A program made the position numbers and the translations under genes. From Epiperipatus broadwayi (lineage: Eukaryota > Onychophora > Udeonychophora > Euonychophora > Peripatidae), in assembly GCA_028023455.1 (NCBI GenBank), contig JAQFVV010012396.1, forward strand, positions 8,098,085 through 8,162,084: a stretch of 64,000 nt of DNA, in the 5' to 3' direction. A model generated the notes under the pieces. That model searched no databases, was not told the DNA's origin, and was given only the letters and a program-made list of their open reading frames with translations. Every line of letters begins with the position of its first letter. The first letter of the stretch is position 1. Positions 12,587 through 25,291 of this stretch are shown piece by piece.

Positions 12587-12944
12587 ATTTTTGCTGATAC
12601 ATGGTCACTATTAAAAACTTGAGACAGACTATAACTTCAAACAACCAAATGATTTTTGCTGCAACAAGACCAATTTTTTTTGTTACATATCTCATTTTCA
12701 ACAATTTTTAATCACCACATCTGTGTATTGAATAGTCCAAAGAATATATTTTATTCAATAAAAAAGTATTTTAATCTAATGAACTAAACCTTCAAACAAT
12801 GAAATAAAAACACACCTGCCTAACAATTTATGTAAACTGTACCAATAAAATCTATCTGTTTGTTTCTAAAGCTATGTAGTTTTTCAACCATGTATTTTAA
12901 CAATGTAACCCTTTAGGAAAAATAAAGTTTGATTTGAAACATCA

Positions 12945-13045
12945 TAATGATAATAGTAGTAGTAGTAGTAATAGTAGTAGCAATATTAGTGACAGTAGCA
13001 TCAGCAGCAGTAGCACTAATGGTAGTAGTAGTAATAGTCATGCTA
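12945..13045. repeat. Impure TAG trinucleotide tract
   Basis: The stretch is mostly TAG units with interspersed CAG, AAT and AGT variants. Frames across it give low-complexity Ser/Val or Thr/Ala products that I do not regard as genes. Confidence 0.8.
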
Positions 13046-13318
13046 GGCATTAATGATTGATATCTCCAACAATTTAAAAAATGGGTAGTAGAACTGAAGT
13101 ATTTTGGCTTCCTAATCAGATTCAACCTGCATGCACTTTCAACCTCTTTTTACTGCAGTATCGTTGTCTATGAAAAAACAATGATCATTCTGTAGGCTAT
13201 GCTATGAAGCTGAGAAGACTCGACAAGACATTCTTGATAACTGCCAAGCATTAAATTCCACATCACAAATTATTTTCAATGTATACAGGCAGCCTGCTAC
13301 TTCTATCCAGCACAAACT

Positions 13319-13460
13319 CAGTCTTTCCAAAGATCACACACCCTTGCAGCCACATTTATCCTGTTTGCCTTCTGGTGCAAACATTGCACCTTCTTGTTAA
13401 GCAACAACACCAGGAAACACCCATCCACATTTACCAACAAATTATGGCAAGTAAAAGTAT
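13319..13460 (+). pseudogene. Unidentified protein segment, copy B of the WCxxCTF family
   Basis: Read from 13319 the frame gives QSFQRSHTLAATFILFAFWC, then KHCTFLLSNNTRKHPST and TNKLW. It aligns without gaps to copy A (12362) and copy C (37840) through the W-C-x2-C-T-F and N-x-T-R-x-H positions. It lies about 0.8 kb downstream of copy A in the same orientation, so the two may be tandem copies or two exons or units of one element. No start codon or complete frame is visible. Confidence 0.45.
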
Positions 13461-13990
13461 GAGATAATAACATAGCTCTACCAGAACATTTTCACAGCTA
13501 CCTGATCACTCCTTAGAGAGCAGTCCAACCTATTAGCTACCACAACAATAGTATTCAGTCCTAAAAACCTTCTGCATGAAAGACTATGTTTCAGCCATAC
13601 TTAGATTACTTCAACACTATAAAAGACTGTTTAACCAGACCAGTCAAGCAAGCTTCAGAGAAATCATTCAAATAATATAACTTTTTTTTATATATCCTAT
13701 GCTATATTGTACAAAAATGTATAATTAATGACAATCATTTATAATCATTAATGTCCACACTTATACATCATGAAATAATTATATAAAATCTATGTTCATA
13801 TAATTGTACTCTAATAAGCTACATTGGCCAGCTTTATACAATAACCAATAATCGATTAAACTCATTCCACTATTACTGTAAGCCATAGCACTTTAATTCA
13901 TACTATGTTAATTATATTTGAAATGCTTCTTGCAAAACATTTGTAAAACCTATGTAACACAATTTTTGGTCAATAAAATTTATTGTTGAA

Positions 13991-14150
<160 letters not shown>

Positions 14151-14159
14151 CAGTTAAAG

Positions 14160-15687
14160 ATCATAATTCATTCAGTACTAGTAATCAAGTTTAAAATTAC
14201 CCAATTAAAATATATTACATAATTCATTTTTAATGTAGATGTCCTAAATTAAAACTATTTCATTTGTTAGCGCACTTGTTTTTTTAGGTATATCTGTTAA
14301 TTGTCTTTATTAGTGTTATGGTTAAAACTTTTGAAAATGTATTACAGTATTTAATAAATAATTTTGTTTCCAATATAGATTTTGTTTTAAATCAAATGTT
14401 TGGGGAACAACAAGTTATTGCTTTTTTCTAACTTGCGTTTTAGTTTTTAATTTCTTTTAGTATTGTGTTATTAATATTCTATGCCTTACTTTAAAAACAC
14501 AAGTTACAATAGACTTGGCTAAAAATATATTAACTCCATTATCTATAGTTGTTCTTTTTTTAAAAAAAAAAAAGCGTTATATATATTTATAAAGATATTG
14601 ATAAAAATAATTTGCTGTATTTAATATTTATAAATTTAAATGCACTTAGCATTTACTACTAGTATCTGTACATGAGAATGTAAAAATAAGTGAGTTTGTA
14701 TATTACATTTTTAGATGGGTTTTTTTTTTTAATAAGAGTAGTAATTTATTGTTATGTAAAATTATTACCTTGGATAGATTAACTCAACAAGCGGCTGACT
14801 CTTAAGCACTATAGATTGCGCCTCAATTCTATTACTTCTAGTGGTCCGAACGTCTATGAACTCCCTAATAATGAATTAGATTTTTTTTTTCTCTAAAATA
14901 ATATAGTTGCAATTTATTTAATAACAGGTTATTTATCAAACATAACTTGTTTGCTATATATATATTCTTATAAATAAAATATAAAAGTATATTTTATCTC
15001 ATTAAATTAAATGCTAATATTTTGAATTTGCTAATTTTCTAAAATCAATGCTCTTTTAATTTAGTAACTAATTTTTCTGCAATCAGGGCAAATTAATTTA
15101 TCAAATAATTATAGACTGTTTCTTAAATTACAGTTGTTTTTAATCTATACAAATGTTTTTTTACAGCTTCAAGCTAATATTAACTAATTCTTTATAAAAC
15201 GGAAAAAATACAGATTTCTAAATTTGATAATCTTAAAGTTGTTTGTTTGTTAGATATGTAAAAATATAATTTTTAATGATTCATTTGGAACTGTATGCTT
15301 TTAAATTTAGATTTATGTTTTAAAAAGAATTTAAGATTGAGGAAAAAGAAACAGTTATAATTTTGTTTAAAGACCATTAAATTGGCAATCTGAATATTAA
15401 TGATTTTACTGGATTAAAATGAATTACTTAAAAATATCTGCATCAGCAGCAGTAATGCACGCAACACTGCTGTACCCTGAAGCAATGGTTCTTAAATTTT
15501 TCTAAGTCGAGGAATACTTTTGATTATGAAAAAAATTAATGAAATACCCAAATACCAAGATCTAAAAACTAACAACAAAAACATTCCCAAACTTGCCTTT
15601 TCTTAAAAATTGTAGATTATACAACGGAAAAAAAAACCAGTTAAGAAAATATTATAATTATAAAATTTTAACTGAAATAAATCTTTT
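14160..15687. other. AT-rich spacer, nothing recognised
   Basis: I see only short A/T runs. A CAATGGTTCTTAAA motif near 15484 recalls hAT-type termini, but no partner end is visible. Confidence 0.4.
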
Positions 15688-15796
15688 GTGTCAAGGGTTG
15701 TTAGCCGAGAGGTCATCGCAACTGCCTTGCAAGCAAGTAGTTGGTTGCAGACGGTTGTGGGTTCGCGTCCCGGCCGATGCTATGACATATGAAAAA
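15688..15796 (+). mobile_element. ~109-bp tRNA-like SINE with 13-bp target duplication
   Basis: The segment lies between two exact copies of AAATAAATCTTTT (15675-15687 and 15797-15809), the signature of target-primed insertion. The body starts GTGTCAAGGGTTGTTAGCC and contains an A-box-like TAGCCGAGAGG and a B-box-like GGTTCGCGTCC. It ends TGACATATG plus an A-tail. The anticodon-loop-like CTTGCAA would read TGC, but a long variable region (GTTGGTTGCAGACGG) resembles class II tRNAs, so the parent tRNA is uncertain. A second member is at 57839-57938. It has no LINE-derived 3' body, which makes it unusually short. Confidence 0.8.
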
Positions 15797-16779
15797 AAAT
15801 AAATCTTTTATACTAATGGTATTTCTTTAAATCAATTTTATTGTGATACATGAGTTTGTTAGATTTTTCTGATTTCAGTAATGTCTGATCCAGAACTGTT
15901 TATTTTGATAAGGCTTTCACATTTTTTAGTTTTCATACTGATTAATCAAGCTTGGAAACTGTAAAAAAAAAAAAATTAGGGCTCATGTAGAGAGAGCTTG
16001 GCTTGAACAAAAATTTCTCAAGAGTTATTTTGGAGAATTTCATTTCCATTGGCAAGGTTATGTCTAATGGATTTCATATCCAATCATAATTTTTTATATT
16101 TAAAAAAAGTAACTTTGCAGTCTTTTCTTAGTGTTAAATGTTTTGTTATAATGGGAATGTTAATTATGTCAATATTTTTCTTGTGAAATGAAGTTTAACA
16201 TATTTACTATATTTTTTCCTGATATGTGATTTTATATTTCAGAGATACTCTTTTCTGAAGTGCTGATAATTAGTCAGTGAGTGTCAAAATATTTTAAGTT
16301 TTAACCTTGAGTAATTAATGCTATTTAATAATTAAAATATCAGCTAAATATATCATTGTAGTACATCAAATACTATTATCAAAAAATTCTCTACTTTCAT
16401 TTTAGAAAAGCCAAACACTTCATTAAGATCTAAAATTCAGCATTTTCAAATATTAATAAAAATATTTTTTCTTGCCATAGATAAAAAAATACAAAAATAT
16501 TATTGTTCTAAAAAATAAATACATAAATACAATTCATATTCCTTTTATTAAATACTTTATTACAAACTTTTATGGACAAACTGGCATTTTGACTTTCTTG
16601 CAATCTTCTTCAGAGCTATAATAAAATATAATCAAAGTAAATAAAATCATATAAAAATAAAATAATACAAATCATCAATATTAATTAAAATATATCATAT
16701 ATACAAAATATGTATGTATGTATGTTCCTGTGTTTATACATATTCATGAACATTCATTAATTTACATGTATTTTATGTT

Positions 16780-17680
16780 ATTATTTTTACTATAATTTTC
16801 TTTTCATTGAGTCCAATCACATTATATACTCTCCTTTTCTTTTTAAAAACTTTATTTCTTCTTATCAACCATATATACTTATTTACATCTTTAACACCCA
16901 ATGTTTTGACCACTTTTTTCTGTAGTTATTTTCAATGATCTATAAAATTACATATTTATATCATTATTATTACAAATAAAATTAATATATAAAAATGTAT
17001 ATACCCTTATCATAAAAAAAATAACATTTCTCTTTCAGCTATCAGTACATCTTTTTACATATATATTACATTATATAATCTACATTTATTTACGTCGGGG
17101 TGGGGGGGGGGTCGCCTCTAAACTTTTTCTATTTTACTACACATTTCTTTATTTATATAAAAAATATCAATAATTTTTTTCTTTTGTCCTTTTTATACTC
17201 TTAACCCATTACTTTAAAACAATGCCCCTTTTTATACCATTTTTAATTTGTTTTTAATTTAATCTATATATAATTCATCCTATTTAAAACAAAAAGAAAG
17301 AAAATTATTGGTATTTTATATATATAAAGAAATGTGTAGTACAAAGGAAAATATTTAGAGAGAGAGAAAAAAGAAGTAAATGTAAATTATATAATGTAAT
17401 ATATATGTAAAAAGATGTATTGACAGATGCAAGGGAAATGTTATTGTTTTTTATAATAAGGATGTATACATTTTTATATATTAATTTTATTTGTAATAAT
17501 ATAAATATATAATTTTATAGATTTTTTTAAAATGACTACAGAAAAAAGTAATCAAAACGTTGGCTGTTAAAGATGTGAATATGTAAATATGGTTGATGAG
17601 AAGAAATAAAGTTTTTAAAAAGAAAAGAAGGAGAGTATATAATTTGATTGGATTCAATGAAAAGAATACTATAGTTTATA
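16780..17680. repeat. ~900-bp inverted repeat (foldback)
   Basis: The left arm from about 16780 (CTATAATTTTCTTTTCATTG, then CATCTTTAACACCCAATGTT) is the inverted counterpart of the right arm ending about 17680 (GTTGGCTGTTAAAGATGTG, then TTCAATGAAAAGAATACTAT). The arms are separated by a spacer containing a G-run (17097-17110). An open frame at 17593-17793 lies across the right arm and has no recognisable domain. A CTGAAGAAGATTGCAAG motif (minus strand, about 16600) lies just outside, similar to motifs in the other foldbacks. Confidence 0.6.
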
Positions 17681-17893
17681 AGACATATATTTTAAACAAA
17701 AAAAAAGTTTTCTTATTGCTGGTTGTTAAAAAGTTTAACAGCAGTGATAATAAGTTAAATATAAATTTTTTTATTATTTTTAATATTCCCTAATTATTAC
17801 TGTTTATTATAAATTACAATATTTACAAAACAGTAATTATATAGTTTTAAATTGATACTATATTTATGATCTTACTTATATATATATATGTAA

Positions 17894-18316
17894 GCTCTTA
17901 ACAAGCTTTGATAATATCCCCAACCCCAGACCGGTTTCTGCTACTGGCATCAAGCATTAGATTAAAAATACCAGGACAAGCCCAGCACTTTATCTAATTA
18001 AGTAGAAAAATCTGAAATTTTCAGACATCTATATGTCTTCCAATCCATCTATCTAATTTATATAGCCATATAGGACTGAACTAAGTTCAGATACACCATA
18101 TATTAATAGCTTTAACAATATAAAATCGATTGAAAGTGGATTGGACGATATGTGGATGCCTGAAAATTTCAGATTTTCTACTCAATTAAATAAATAAAGT
18201 TCCAGGCTTGTCCTGGTATTTTTAATCTAATGCTTAAATATCCTGGAACCTCACTGATGATGCCAGTAGCAGAAACCAGTCTGGAGTTGGGGATATTCTC
18301 AAAACTTGTTAAGAGC
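17894..18316. repeat. ~420-bp foldback element, family B
   Basis: The outer ends are GCTCTTAACAAGCTTTGA and its approximate complement AAACTTGTTAAGAGC. Inner matching blocks include ATCCCCAACCCCAGACCGG and TCTGGAGTTGGGGAT, GCTACTGGCATCA and TGATGCCAGTAGC, and CAGGACAAGCC and GGCTTGTCCTG. The centre contains ACTGAACTAAGTTCAG. Related sequence follows at 18440-18750, and a further relative is at 33101-33642. Confidence 0.7.
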
Positions 18317-18439
18317 ATATTTTGTGAGCTCTATATATAACATTTGTAAATACAAGCTTATTAAATTAGGTCATGTGACATCTGACTTGATTTTTTTGTA
18401 ATTTTATTTTTTGCTATTAAAGCTTTGGTGATTTTATAT

Positions 18440-18750
18440 AGCTAAAGCTATTAATATATGGTGTATCTGAACTTAATTCAGTCCCATATGGATATTTAAG
18501 TTAGATAGCTGGATTGGAAGACATAGGAATGTCTGAAAATTTCAGATTTTCTACTTAATAGTTATATATTAGATAAAGTGCTGGGCTTGTCCTGGTATTT
18601 TTAATCTCATGCTTGAATATCCTAGCATCTGACTGACAATGCCAGTAGCAGAAAATGGTCTGGGGTTAGGGATTTTCTCAAAACTTGTTAAGAGCTTATT
18701 TTGTGAGCTCTATATAATTAGGTTGTGTAACATCTGACTTCATTTTTTTG
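18440..18750. repeat. Single-arm copy of foldback family B
   Basis: This is a direct repeat of the right arm of the preceding element. It shares GAAAATTTCAGATTTTCTAC, GGCTTGTCCTGGTATTTTTA, CCAGTAGCAGAAA, CTTGTTAAGAGCTTATTTTG and a trailing ACATCTGACTT. The two copies are spaced about 370 bp apart, so the region is a partial tandem of one arm. Confidence 0.7.
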
Positions 18751-18999
18751 TAGTATTTTTTGTGTAATATTATTTTATTTTTTAAATATATTATTTTTAA
18801 TTATTTTTAATTACATATAATATCTACTATGCTTTTTATTTATCTATTTACTCTGCTAATATAAATCATAAATATTAAAAATTCATGTTTTTCTATTTAT
18901 TTTTAAATTACATATAATGTCTATCATTATTTTTATTTAATTCTTCATTATTTGGTTTGACTTACTTTATATTTTTTTGATTGAATACAATTACAATTT

Positions 19000-19235
19000 T
19001 TTATATATTAGACTTTTAGATATAACTTATAAAGAACTTGAACAAAGACTTTCAAGCTTGCCTCAGCTATTAACTCTGTTTCATACAACTGATACACATG
19101 ACCACACACATGTGAAAAAGATAAATGATCTTCAATATATGTATTTTGAGCTGAACCAGTACTCAGTTGTATAAGATAGAATAAATAGCTGAAAGGAGCT
19201 TGAAATTCTGTGTTCAAGTCCTTTTTTTGTATTTT
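19000..19235 (+). mobile_element. tRNA-like dispersed repeat, family C (single arm)
   Basis: The segment shares ATACACATGACCACA, GTGAAAAAGATAAATGATC and GTTGTATAAGATRGA with copies at 34190-35335 and 54480-55130. Its right part, from ATAAGATAGAATAAATAGC to GTGTTCAAGTCC, looks like a degenerate tRNA with GTTCAAGTCC as B box. Overlapping short frames on both strands are probably by-products. Confidence 0.5.
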
Positions 19236-19315
19236 AATTTTATCTATATTTTTATTGTGCTTTACTTTTTTTTACTTTATTCATTGTTAAATATATAAAA
19301 TTTATTAAGCGTAAA

Positions 19316-19556
19316 CAGATAATATTGTAATAACGTGAAAGCTAAAACTTCAACAGATACATCTTAAACATGCTTACATGGCAGCCAATAAGATGGAATA
19401 ATGACATCACATGGACCTCTCAATTCTCAAACACAAGTCAGAACTATAAGAAAAAGATGGTATGTCATTATTCCATCTTATTGGCTGTCATGTAAGCATG
19501 TTTAAGGCGTATCTGTTGAAGGTTTTAGCTTTCATGTTATTACAATATTATCTGAA
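19316..19556. mobile_element. ~240-bp MITE with ~90-bp inverted repeats
   Basis: The arms 19316-19407 and 19463-19556 are inverted copies with only a few differences; for example, both contain CAATAAGATGGAATAATGAC or its complement. The ends read CAGATAATATTGTAATAAC and its complement. The short spacer contains no gene. Superfamily is uncertain because I could not define a clean target duplication. Confidence 0.75.
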
Positions 19557-19831
19557 ATATTGCAGATTTTGAGTAGTTTTTGATGGTTAAAACCCAGAAA
19601 TTTTTCCTTGTTGCCTAGCAATATTAAGGTTTACTGCCACTAATGAAATATTTTTTCTTGAAAATTATCCATCACACACATAACTACAGGGTTATCATTA
19701 TAATAAGGTCAAGTTCAATTTTTGTGATGACTTGAAATTTATTTTTTTTTAAACTAATATTATGCAAATTCTTAGGATTTAAACAGGAGGAGTTTTGGAA
19801 TGAACATGGTACAAGACTAAGATTTACTGCA

Positions 19832-19848
19832 GGATGATGATGATGGTG

Positions 19849-19946
<98 letters not shown>

Positions 19947-20103
19947 CAGTAGTAGTAGTAGTAGTAGTAGTAGTATCAGCAGCAGCAGTAGCAGCAATGG
20001 GAGCAGTGGCTGCAGTGGCAGCAATGGCAGCAGCAACAGTGGTAGCAGCAATAGCAGCAGTGGTTGCAGTGGTGGTGGTGGCAGCAGCAGCAGTAGTAGC
20101 AGT

Positions 20104-20135
<32 letters not shown>

Positions 20136-20151
20136 GGTAGAAGTAGTAGTT

Positions 20152-20210
<59 letters not shown>
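19832..20210. repeat. ~380-bp compound trinucleotide tract (GAT, TAT, AGT, AGC, GGT)
   Basis: Blocks of GAT, TAT, TAG/AGT, then mixed AGC/GGC/GGT and again AGT follow one another. Long frames on both strands give poly-Ser, Val, Thr, Leu or Tyr and are repeat artefacts. The middle part (about 19975-20140), with CAGCAGCAG and GGTGGTGGT, is the most GC-rich stretch nearby. Confidence 0.95.
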
Positions 20211-20319
20211 TCTGCATAGTTTACTGCAGTGGTACATTATTAGACTTTGGAACATAAGATCCTTGGATCAATTTCAATGCACAAACTTGATTATTTTATT
20301 TTTATATTATTAATAATTT

Positions 20320-22200
20320 CCATAATTTAAATAATATATTATTCTAGTCTAGAGAAAAATCTATTCTAAAAGAACTAATAGTTATTTAGAGATAGGTACA
20401 TGATAACTAGAAACTATCATGCTCTAACTGTAAGAAGTCATACATGAAGAAAATAAAAACATAATTAAAAAGAATATGAAAATAGATGTATAATAATTGG
20501 AGTGCTCTGGTAGATAGAAAAAAAGGTTATAAAACTTTATAAAATAGAAGATATTAATTCAAAGAAGATATAGAAATAATATTTAAAGTATATATATATA
20601 TATAAGAAGTAATAGACTAATTAAATCTGAAATATTACTATATTTCATAAGTTAGATTCCTAAACAATTATTTTTAAAAATTTTCAAACAAAGCTCCTTT
20701 CTTGAATTAATGTCAAATTATTGATCAAATAAAAAAGATGGCCGTTTTTATCTGACTCTTTAAGTTCTTTAAATAGTAAATAAACATATCATTGTTGAGA
20801 TTATTGAAATTATTAAAATTTTATTTCATCAATTATTTGGATCTGTAGGCTAAGTTAATTAATAATTACACTTTCAAAGTATTGGTGAGTAGTTAATTTA
20901 AATTGTTTATTTTTTATTTGCCCTTAAATTGACATCAGTATGAGAAAGGAACATTGTTTGGAGTTTACCGAAATGATTCTTTAGGAAACTGGCTAGTGAA
21001 TTACAATAATGAATTCAGGTTTAGCAGATCCATGAATAAATTTATATTTCAATGTTTCATATTTAATAGCAATAATCAATGATTTATTTACAAACTTATT
21101 AATGGTAGAATTATATTACTTAAAAATAAATTAATGGATACATTAAATGTACATTTTTTATAGTTATTAGATCGAAAATAAATGAATATAATAGAATACT
21201 GAACAATAAATAAGTTCAAATAAAAAATAATTGAAAAATATAGAAGATGCAACCAAAGCAATTAGTAATGGAGAAGATAGAACAATGAAAACAATATGTG
21301 CAGATACAATGATGGCAATAGAAAATGAGAAATTATAACATTGTAAAAAATAGGAGTATATAAAAAGTTTCAGTAATTTGAAATATAAATCTTATTAAAG
21401 CTAGGCCAGTGTGATTAGAAAAATATATATGAGAAGTAGAGAAATTTTACAAAAGAGAGATATGACTCATTCATGATCATACTACTTCTAGCAAAAATCA
21501 CAAATAAGAATGCCCAGTTTACAAAATCTGCTTTTGACAATGGAAAAAACTTTTGAAATCAAGAATGCTATTCATGTAATTAAAGAATAAAAATATGGTC
21601 ACACAAACTCACAATTTCACTCTTACAGTTAATGTAGGAAATGACCAATAGTATGAGAAGCTTATGATAATTGGGCCCTGTAATAAATTAAGTAACTGAA
21701 AACAGTAAAAAAAGACCAAGTTAATATTGAATGCATCAAAAACATTTAACTTTTACCAAACTAATTTTTTCATCTTTTGTTTGAGCTTCTTGGTTATTTG
21801 CAGTTAACCTTCATATATAAAAATCATTCTACATGCCATATGTAGATCCTAATAATTGTAATAAATAATTAGGAAAAGCACTATTTAAGTTTTCTTGCAT
21901 TATTGTCATTTTAATAAAGAAAAGGTATAATGAGACTAAGATTACTTTAGAAGTATTAATACTGCATGCTATCACATGCTGTTGAAAGTCATGAAAGAAT
22001 CTGTTTATAATAGATTAAACTTTTATTATTAAAAAATAGTGATTGCAGTTATATAATTAATTTATAAATGTACTTAATAACCTCTATCTGCCCCCCCCCC
22101 TGGACATCTTTAAAATAAATGACCCCCATTTTCTGAATGAGTACTCATAACTTGGCCCAAGTCACAATCTGTCACATATATCTTTATTGTATTATTTTTC
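20320..22200. other. AT-rich spacer, nothing recognised
   Basis: Stops are frequent in all frames. A short poly-C run at about 22090 is the only compositional oddity. Confidence 0.4.
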
Positions 22201-22229
22201 TGAACTTTGTGATAATAGTATATTAGTTG

Positions 22230-22505
22230 TATTTATATATTGAACTATTTGCATAATCTGATATTAAGTATTGAATGTCTTAAAAAAAAAGTTAACATTA
22301 TTTAAATATTCCAAATACATTCAACTGTTAGTAATAGTATGCAGATTAGTATGCCACAACATTTCAAGAGATATTATTCTCCTCTCTTCTTCAGTTGTTG
22401 CTGGCCTGACCAGTGATAGTACTAGCCTGGGAATCAAACCTTGACCCTTAGATTCTTGAATTTTAAGGTAATGCTCTAATCAGCTGAGCCATCCTGCCAA
22501 AGGCA
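22230..22505 (-). mobile_element. tRNA-derived repeat adjoining a Penelope-like fragment
   Basis: On the minus strand the segment begins with a recognisable tRNA-like head. GGATGGCTCAGCTGATTAGA fits an A box and D arm, and GGTTTGATTCCCAGG fits a B box and T arm. This is followed by ACAACTGAAGAAGAGAG and TCTCTTGAAATGTTGT, which can pair into a hairpin. It ends with CATTCAACTGTTAGTAATAG complementarity shared with the foldback at 4162-4649. It lies immediately 3' of the Penelope-like reading frame on the same strand, so it may be that element's terminal region or a SINE that shares it. Confidence 0.6.
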
Positions 22506-22519
22506 ACTGTCAGCAGAAA

Positions 22520-23060
22520 TTTTATATACTTATCTATAAAAGTTCCCCCTGATTTCTTCACATTTCATTAGTGGGTTCCATACATTATGTATGGTTACCC
22601 TAGATTGACTTATGAAGTTATATGATATGGTCATGTGATCAGCTTCTTTGAATTTTCTTTTTTGTATCTTTTTCTCTATAGGTAATTTTATGTATTCCCC
22701 AATTGAACATATATTCATTGGTACAAACATTACTACCTTAGACATATCTGTTTTCTCTCTTCTAATCATCAGTTTGTGTTCTTGCAATCACTTTTCAATG
22801 GGATGACTGGTCTTGCCAATACATTCTTCCACATTCACACAATATTTTATAGATACAGTTTTTGCATTTTAGAGTTTCAACTTTAGGCTTTGTAAATGTT
22901 ACAATTCCTCATAGTGTGGTATGATACCAGAAGGCTGTGCTGATGTTATACTGATTGCAGATTTTCCTTAATTTGTCTGCTATTTTTGATATATATGGGT
23001 ACACTACCAAACAATAATTGTTTTTTCTTTTGACGATTCTTTTTGTAGTCTATTTAAAGA
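22520..23060 (-). pseudogene. Penelope-like retroelement fragment (C-terminal GIY-YIG endonuclease region)
   Basis: The minus strand, read with a few frame changes, gives VVYPYISKIADKLRKICNQY (linker after the reverse transcriptase), then KCKNCIYKILCECG with an ending close to YIGKT. This matches the GIY-YIG core of Penelope-like elements. LQEHKLMIRREKTDMSKV follows, and the open frame 22787-22530 runs to IQKRKFKEADHM and VWNPLM, which resemble the W-x-x-R-K-x-K-E-A and W-x-P-L signatures near the C terminus of these proteins. Frameshifts and an in-frame stop before LQEHK show it is dead. The reverse-transcriptase core is absent, so this is a 5'-truncated copy. The known family role is RNA-templated integration with the GIY-YIG domain as nuclease. 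Confidence 0.75.
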
Positions 23061-24030
23061 TAATCATTTTTATAAGAGTTTGTTTAATTAAGAAATAGGT
23101 ATATTAATCTTTAACTGAGGTTTAAAGTTTATATTTCGGCTAAGGATATTTTCTAGTTTAATAAATGATTAGTGATAGGCATTAATGTATTTATTTAAAA
23201 GTGAATCGTGTCAAAGTTGTGGGTGAAGTAAATTTGACACTCGCAAATCAAATTGTAATAATTAATTTAATTCCAGTAAATTTAATTAATATTAAAAACG
23301 TTTGTCATTAAATTTTAAATTTATTAGAAAAAATTATCATATTCGCAGTTATGTAAATTAGAAATACTTTATTGTATATATTTGATTAAAATATAAATAT
23401 TTAAAAAATAAAAACTAATGTTTAAAAAGTCAAATAATTTGTGTGTGGTCTTTTTTTAAAAAAAAAAGTTAAAAAATTCAGGAAGGTGATTGAATTTAGC
23501 CTAAAACTATGCTTATTAAAGGGTGTGGTGGACCTTTTTTTGTGGATTATCATTTATCAATTGTTTATCATGTAGCATACTAATTGTGAATATACATATA
23601 TAATTCAAACTTTTATTAAACGAAAATATATAAAATAAAAGTGCAAGTCACTATTTGATTTAGTATGTAGAGATGCAGGAGAAAATAGTATATTCTTTTT
23701 ATATAGTCACAATTTATCACATATTTTATTTTAAAATAATTTATCATCATCAGTTATTACCACAAAACAATCACAATAAATGATTTCAAATATATTCTCT
23801 AAGATGCTTTTCTAATATTTTTTGTTTTATTCTTCAAATATAAATAATTAATTACATTTTTGTCTTCCCAAACATGCATATTTGCATATGATAACTTTTT
23901 TTGTCTGTTTCTCTTTTATTCTTTAATTACTTTTAAAAATAGGTCATTTTTTTATTAAATTGCATAAATCATATAATATTTTTATTATAAAGCAAAATAA
24001 TTAATATCCAAGCAAATATTCATTTAATAA
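23061..24030. other. AT-rich spacer, nothing recognised
   Basis: No frames, repeats or RNA-like folds were recognised. Confidence 0.4.
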
Positions 24031-24033
24031 TTA

Positions 24034-24158
24034 CAAAATGTTCAAATCACTCTCCCAATTCAGCAACACTCTTGGTGAATAAATTTGAAGCTCTGAATTT
24101 ATATTATTCACAGAGGGCGTTGTTGAAAAACGTTTGAGAGAGTGATTTGAACATTTTG
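24034..24158. mobile_element. 125-bp Tc1/mariner-type MITE with TA duplication
   Basis: Perfect 21-bp terminal inverted repeats, CAAAATGTTCAAATCACTCT(C) and the complement, are flanked on both sides by TA. The interior is non-coding. TA duplication is the hallmark of Tc1/mariner insertion; the terminal motif itself does not identify the lineage. Confidence 0.75.
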
Positions 24159-25291
24159 TATTTGAATTTTCAGTTAGAAATATGAGCTGGGATATATTAA
24201 AAACAAATGATTATTATTATTAGTTTTTCCTTTTAAATAATCTTAAAGTTTATTTTGGTTTAATTGAAGAATTTATTTAATTTCTTTTAAATTAACTTAT
24301 GAAATAAAGTAAGATAGATACATTTTTTTTTCTTTCTTTTCATGTTCATTTTTTAAGACAGATATGCAAATGAAAAGAAATTTAATTGACTAAAAAAAAT
24401 TAGAACTGCCAAAGAATTTTTTTTTTTTTTTAGAACTGCTGTAATGACGCAAGTATATAATAAAAATTAAAATTTTATTTTATTTTTTACTGTTTAATAT
24501 ATTACAAAAATAAAAACTTCTCTTTTTAAAAAGAGAAGTTTGTAAAGATAAAGAAGGAAGTTAAATGAAAACTTTTCTTAAATAATTTAAGTTATAATAT
24601 TATCAAGTATGAATAGCAAAATGTATAACTAAATCCTAGCAAATTGGTTCGGGTCCACTAACTATAAATCTAGCTGTTGATAATCTTCTGCAAGGTCTAC
24701 AACTAAAATGCACAGAAATTATGGTGTTAACTGCGACAACAGGAATAGCAGTTCTAAAAGGTCAGTCTATTTGAAACTTCTTATTGTTTGCAGGTTATGC
24801 TTAGCCTCGAATAAAGTTTACCTTCACAATTTTAACTCCATAGTAGTGTTGTGAAAGTGCAAAATGAAGTTCTGTACTTAACTTTGGATAAATTTCGTTT
24901 TCCTGAACTTTAACACATATGGGAATGTTATATATATATGCAGAATAGAATGCAATATTTAACTTGGGATATAGTGTTTTACTTCACAATTCTAACACCT
25001 CTAGTAATTTTATGTGTGCGGAATAAAATGCTGTCTTAATATTTTGTATGCTAGTGCCTGAACAAAGAAGAAATAAATATAATCCCATTTTGAACTTACA
25101 TTAGAAGCAACATTGTGAGTTATCTTATTAAAATTACAATATAGTTGTTGAAAGAAATGACCGTTAATGAGCAATTATTTTGACTGTTATAGCACATATG
25201 GGATAATTATATGCTTGAACTATCATTCTTTGCTCTTGGCACTAATAAATTAAAGCAATGAAAATATTTAATATTGGAATAGCACCTAAAG

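Noticed and set aside
15593-15802. 69-codon open frame containing LPCKQVVGCRRLWVRVPADA
   Set aside because: It is a translation through the tRNA-like SINE at 15688-15796.
19684-20313. Long open frames on both strands (poly-Ser, Val, Thr, Leu, Tyr)
   Set aside because: All are translations of the compound trinucleotide tract; simultaneous openness on both strands is expected from the repeat.
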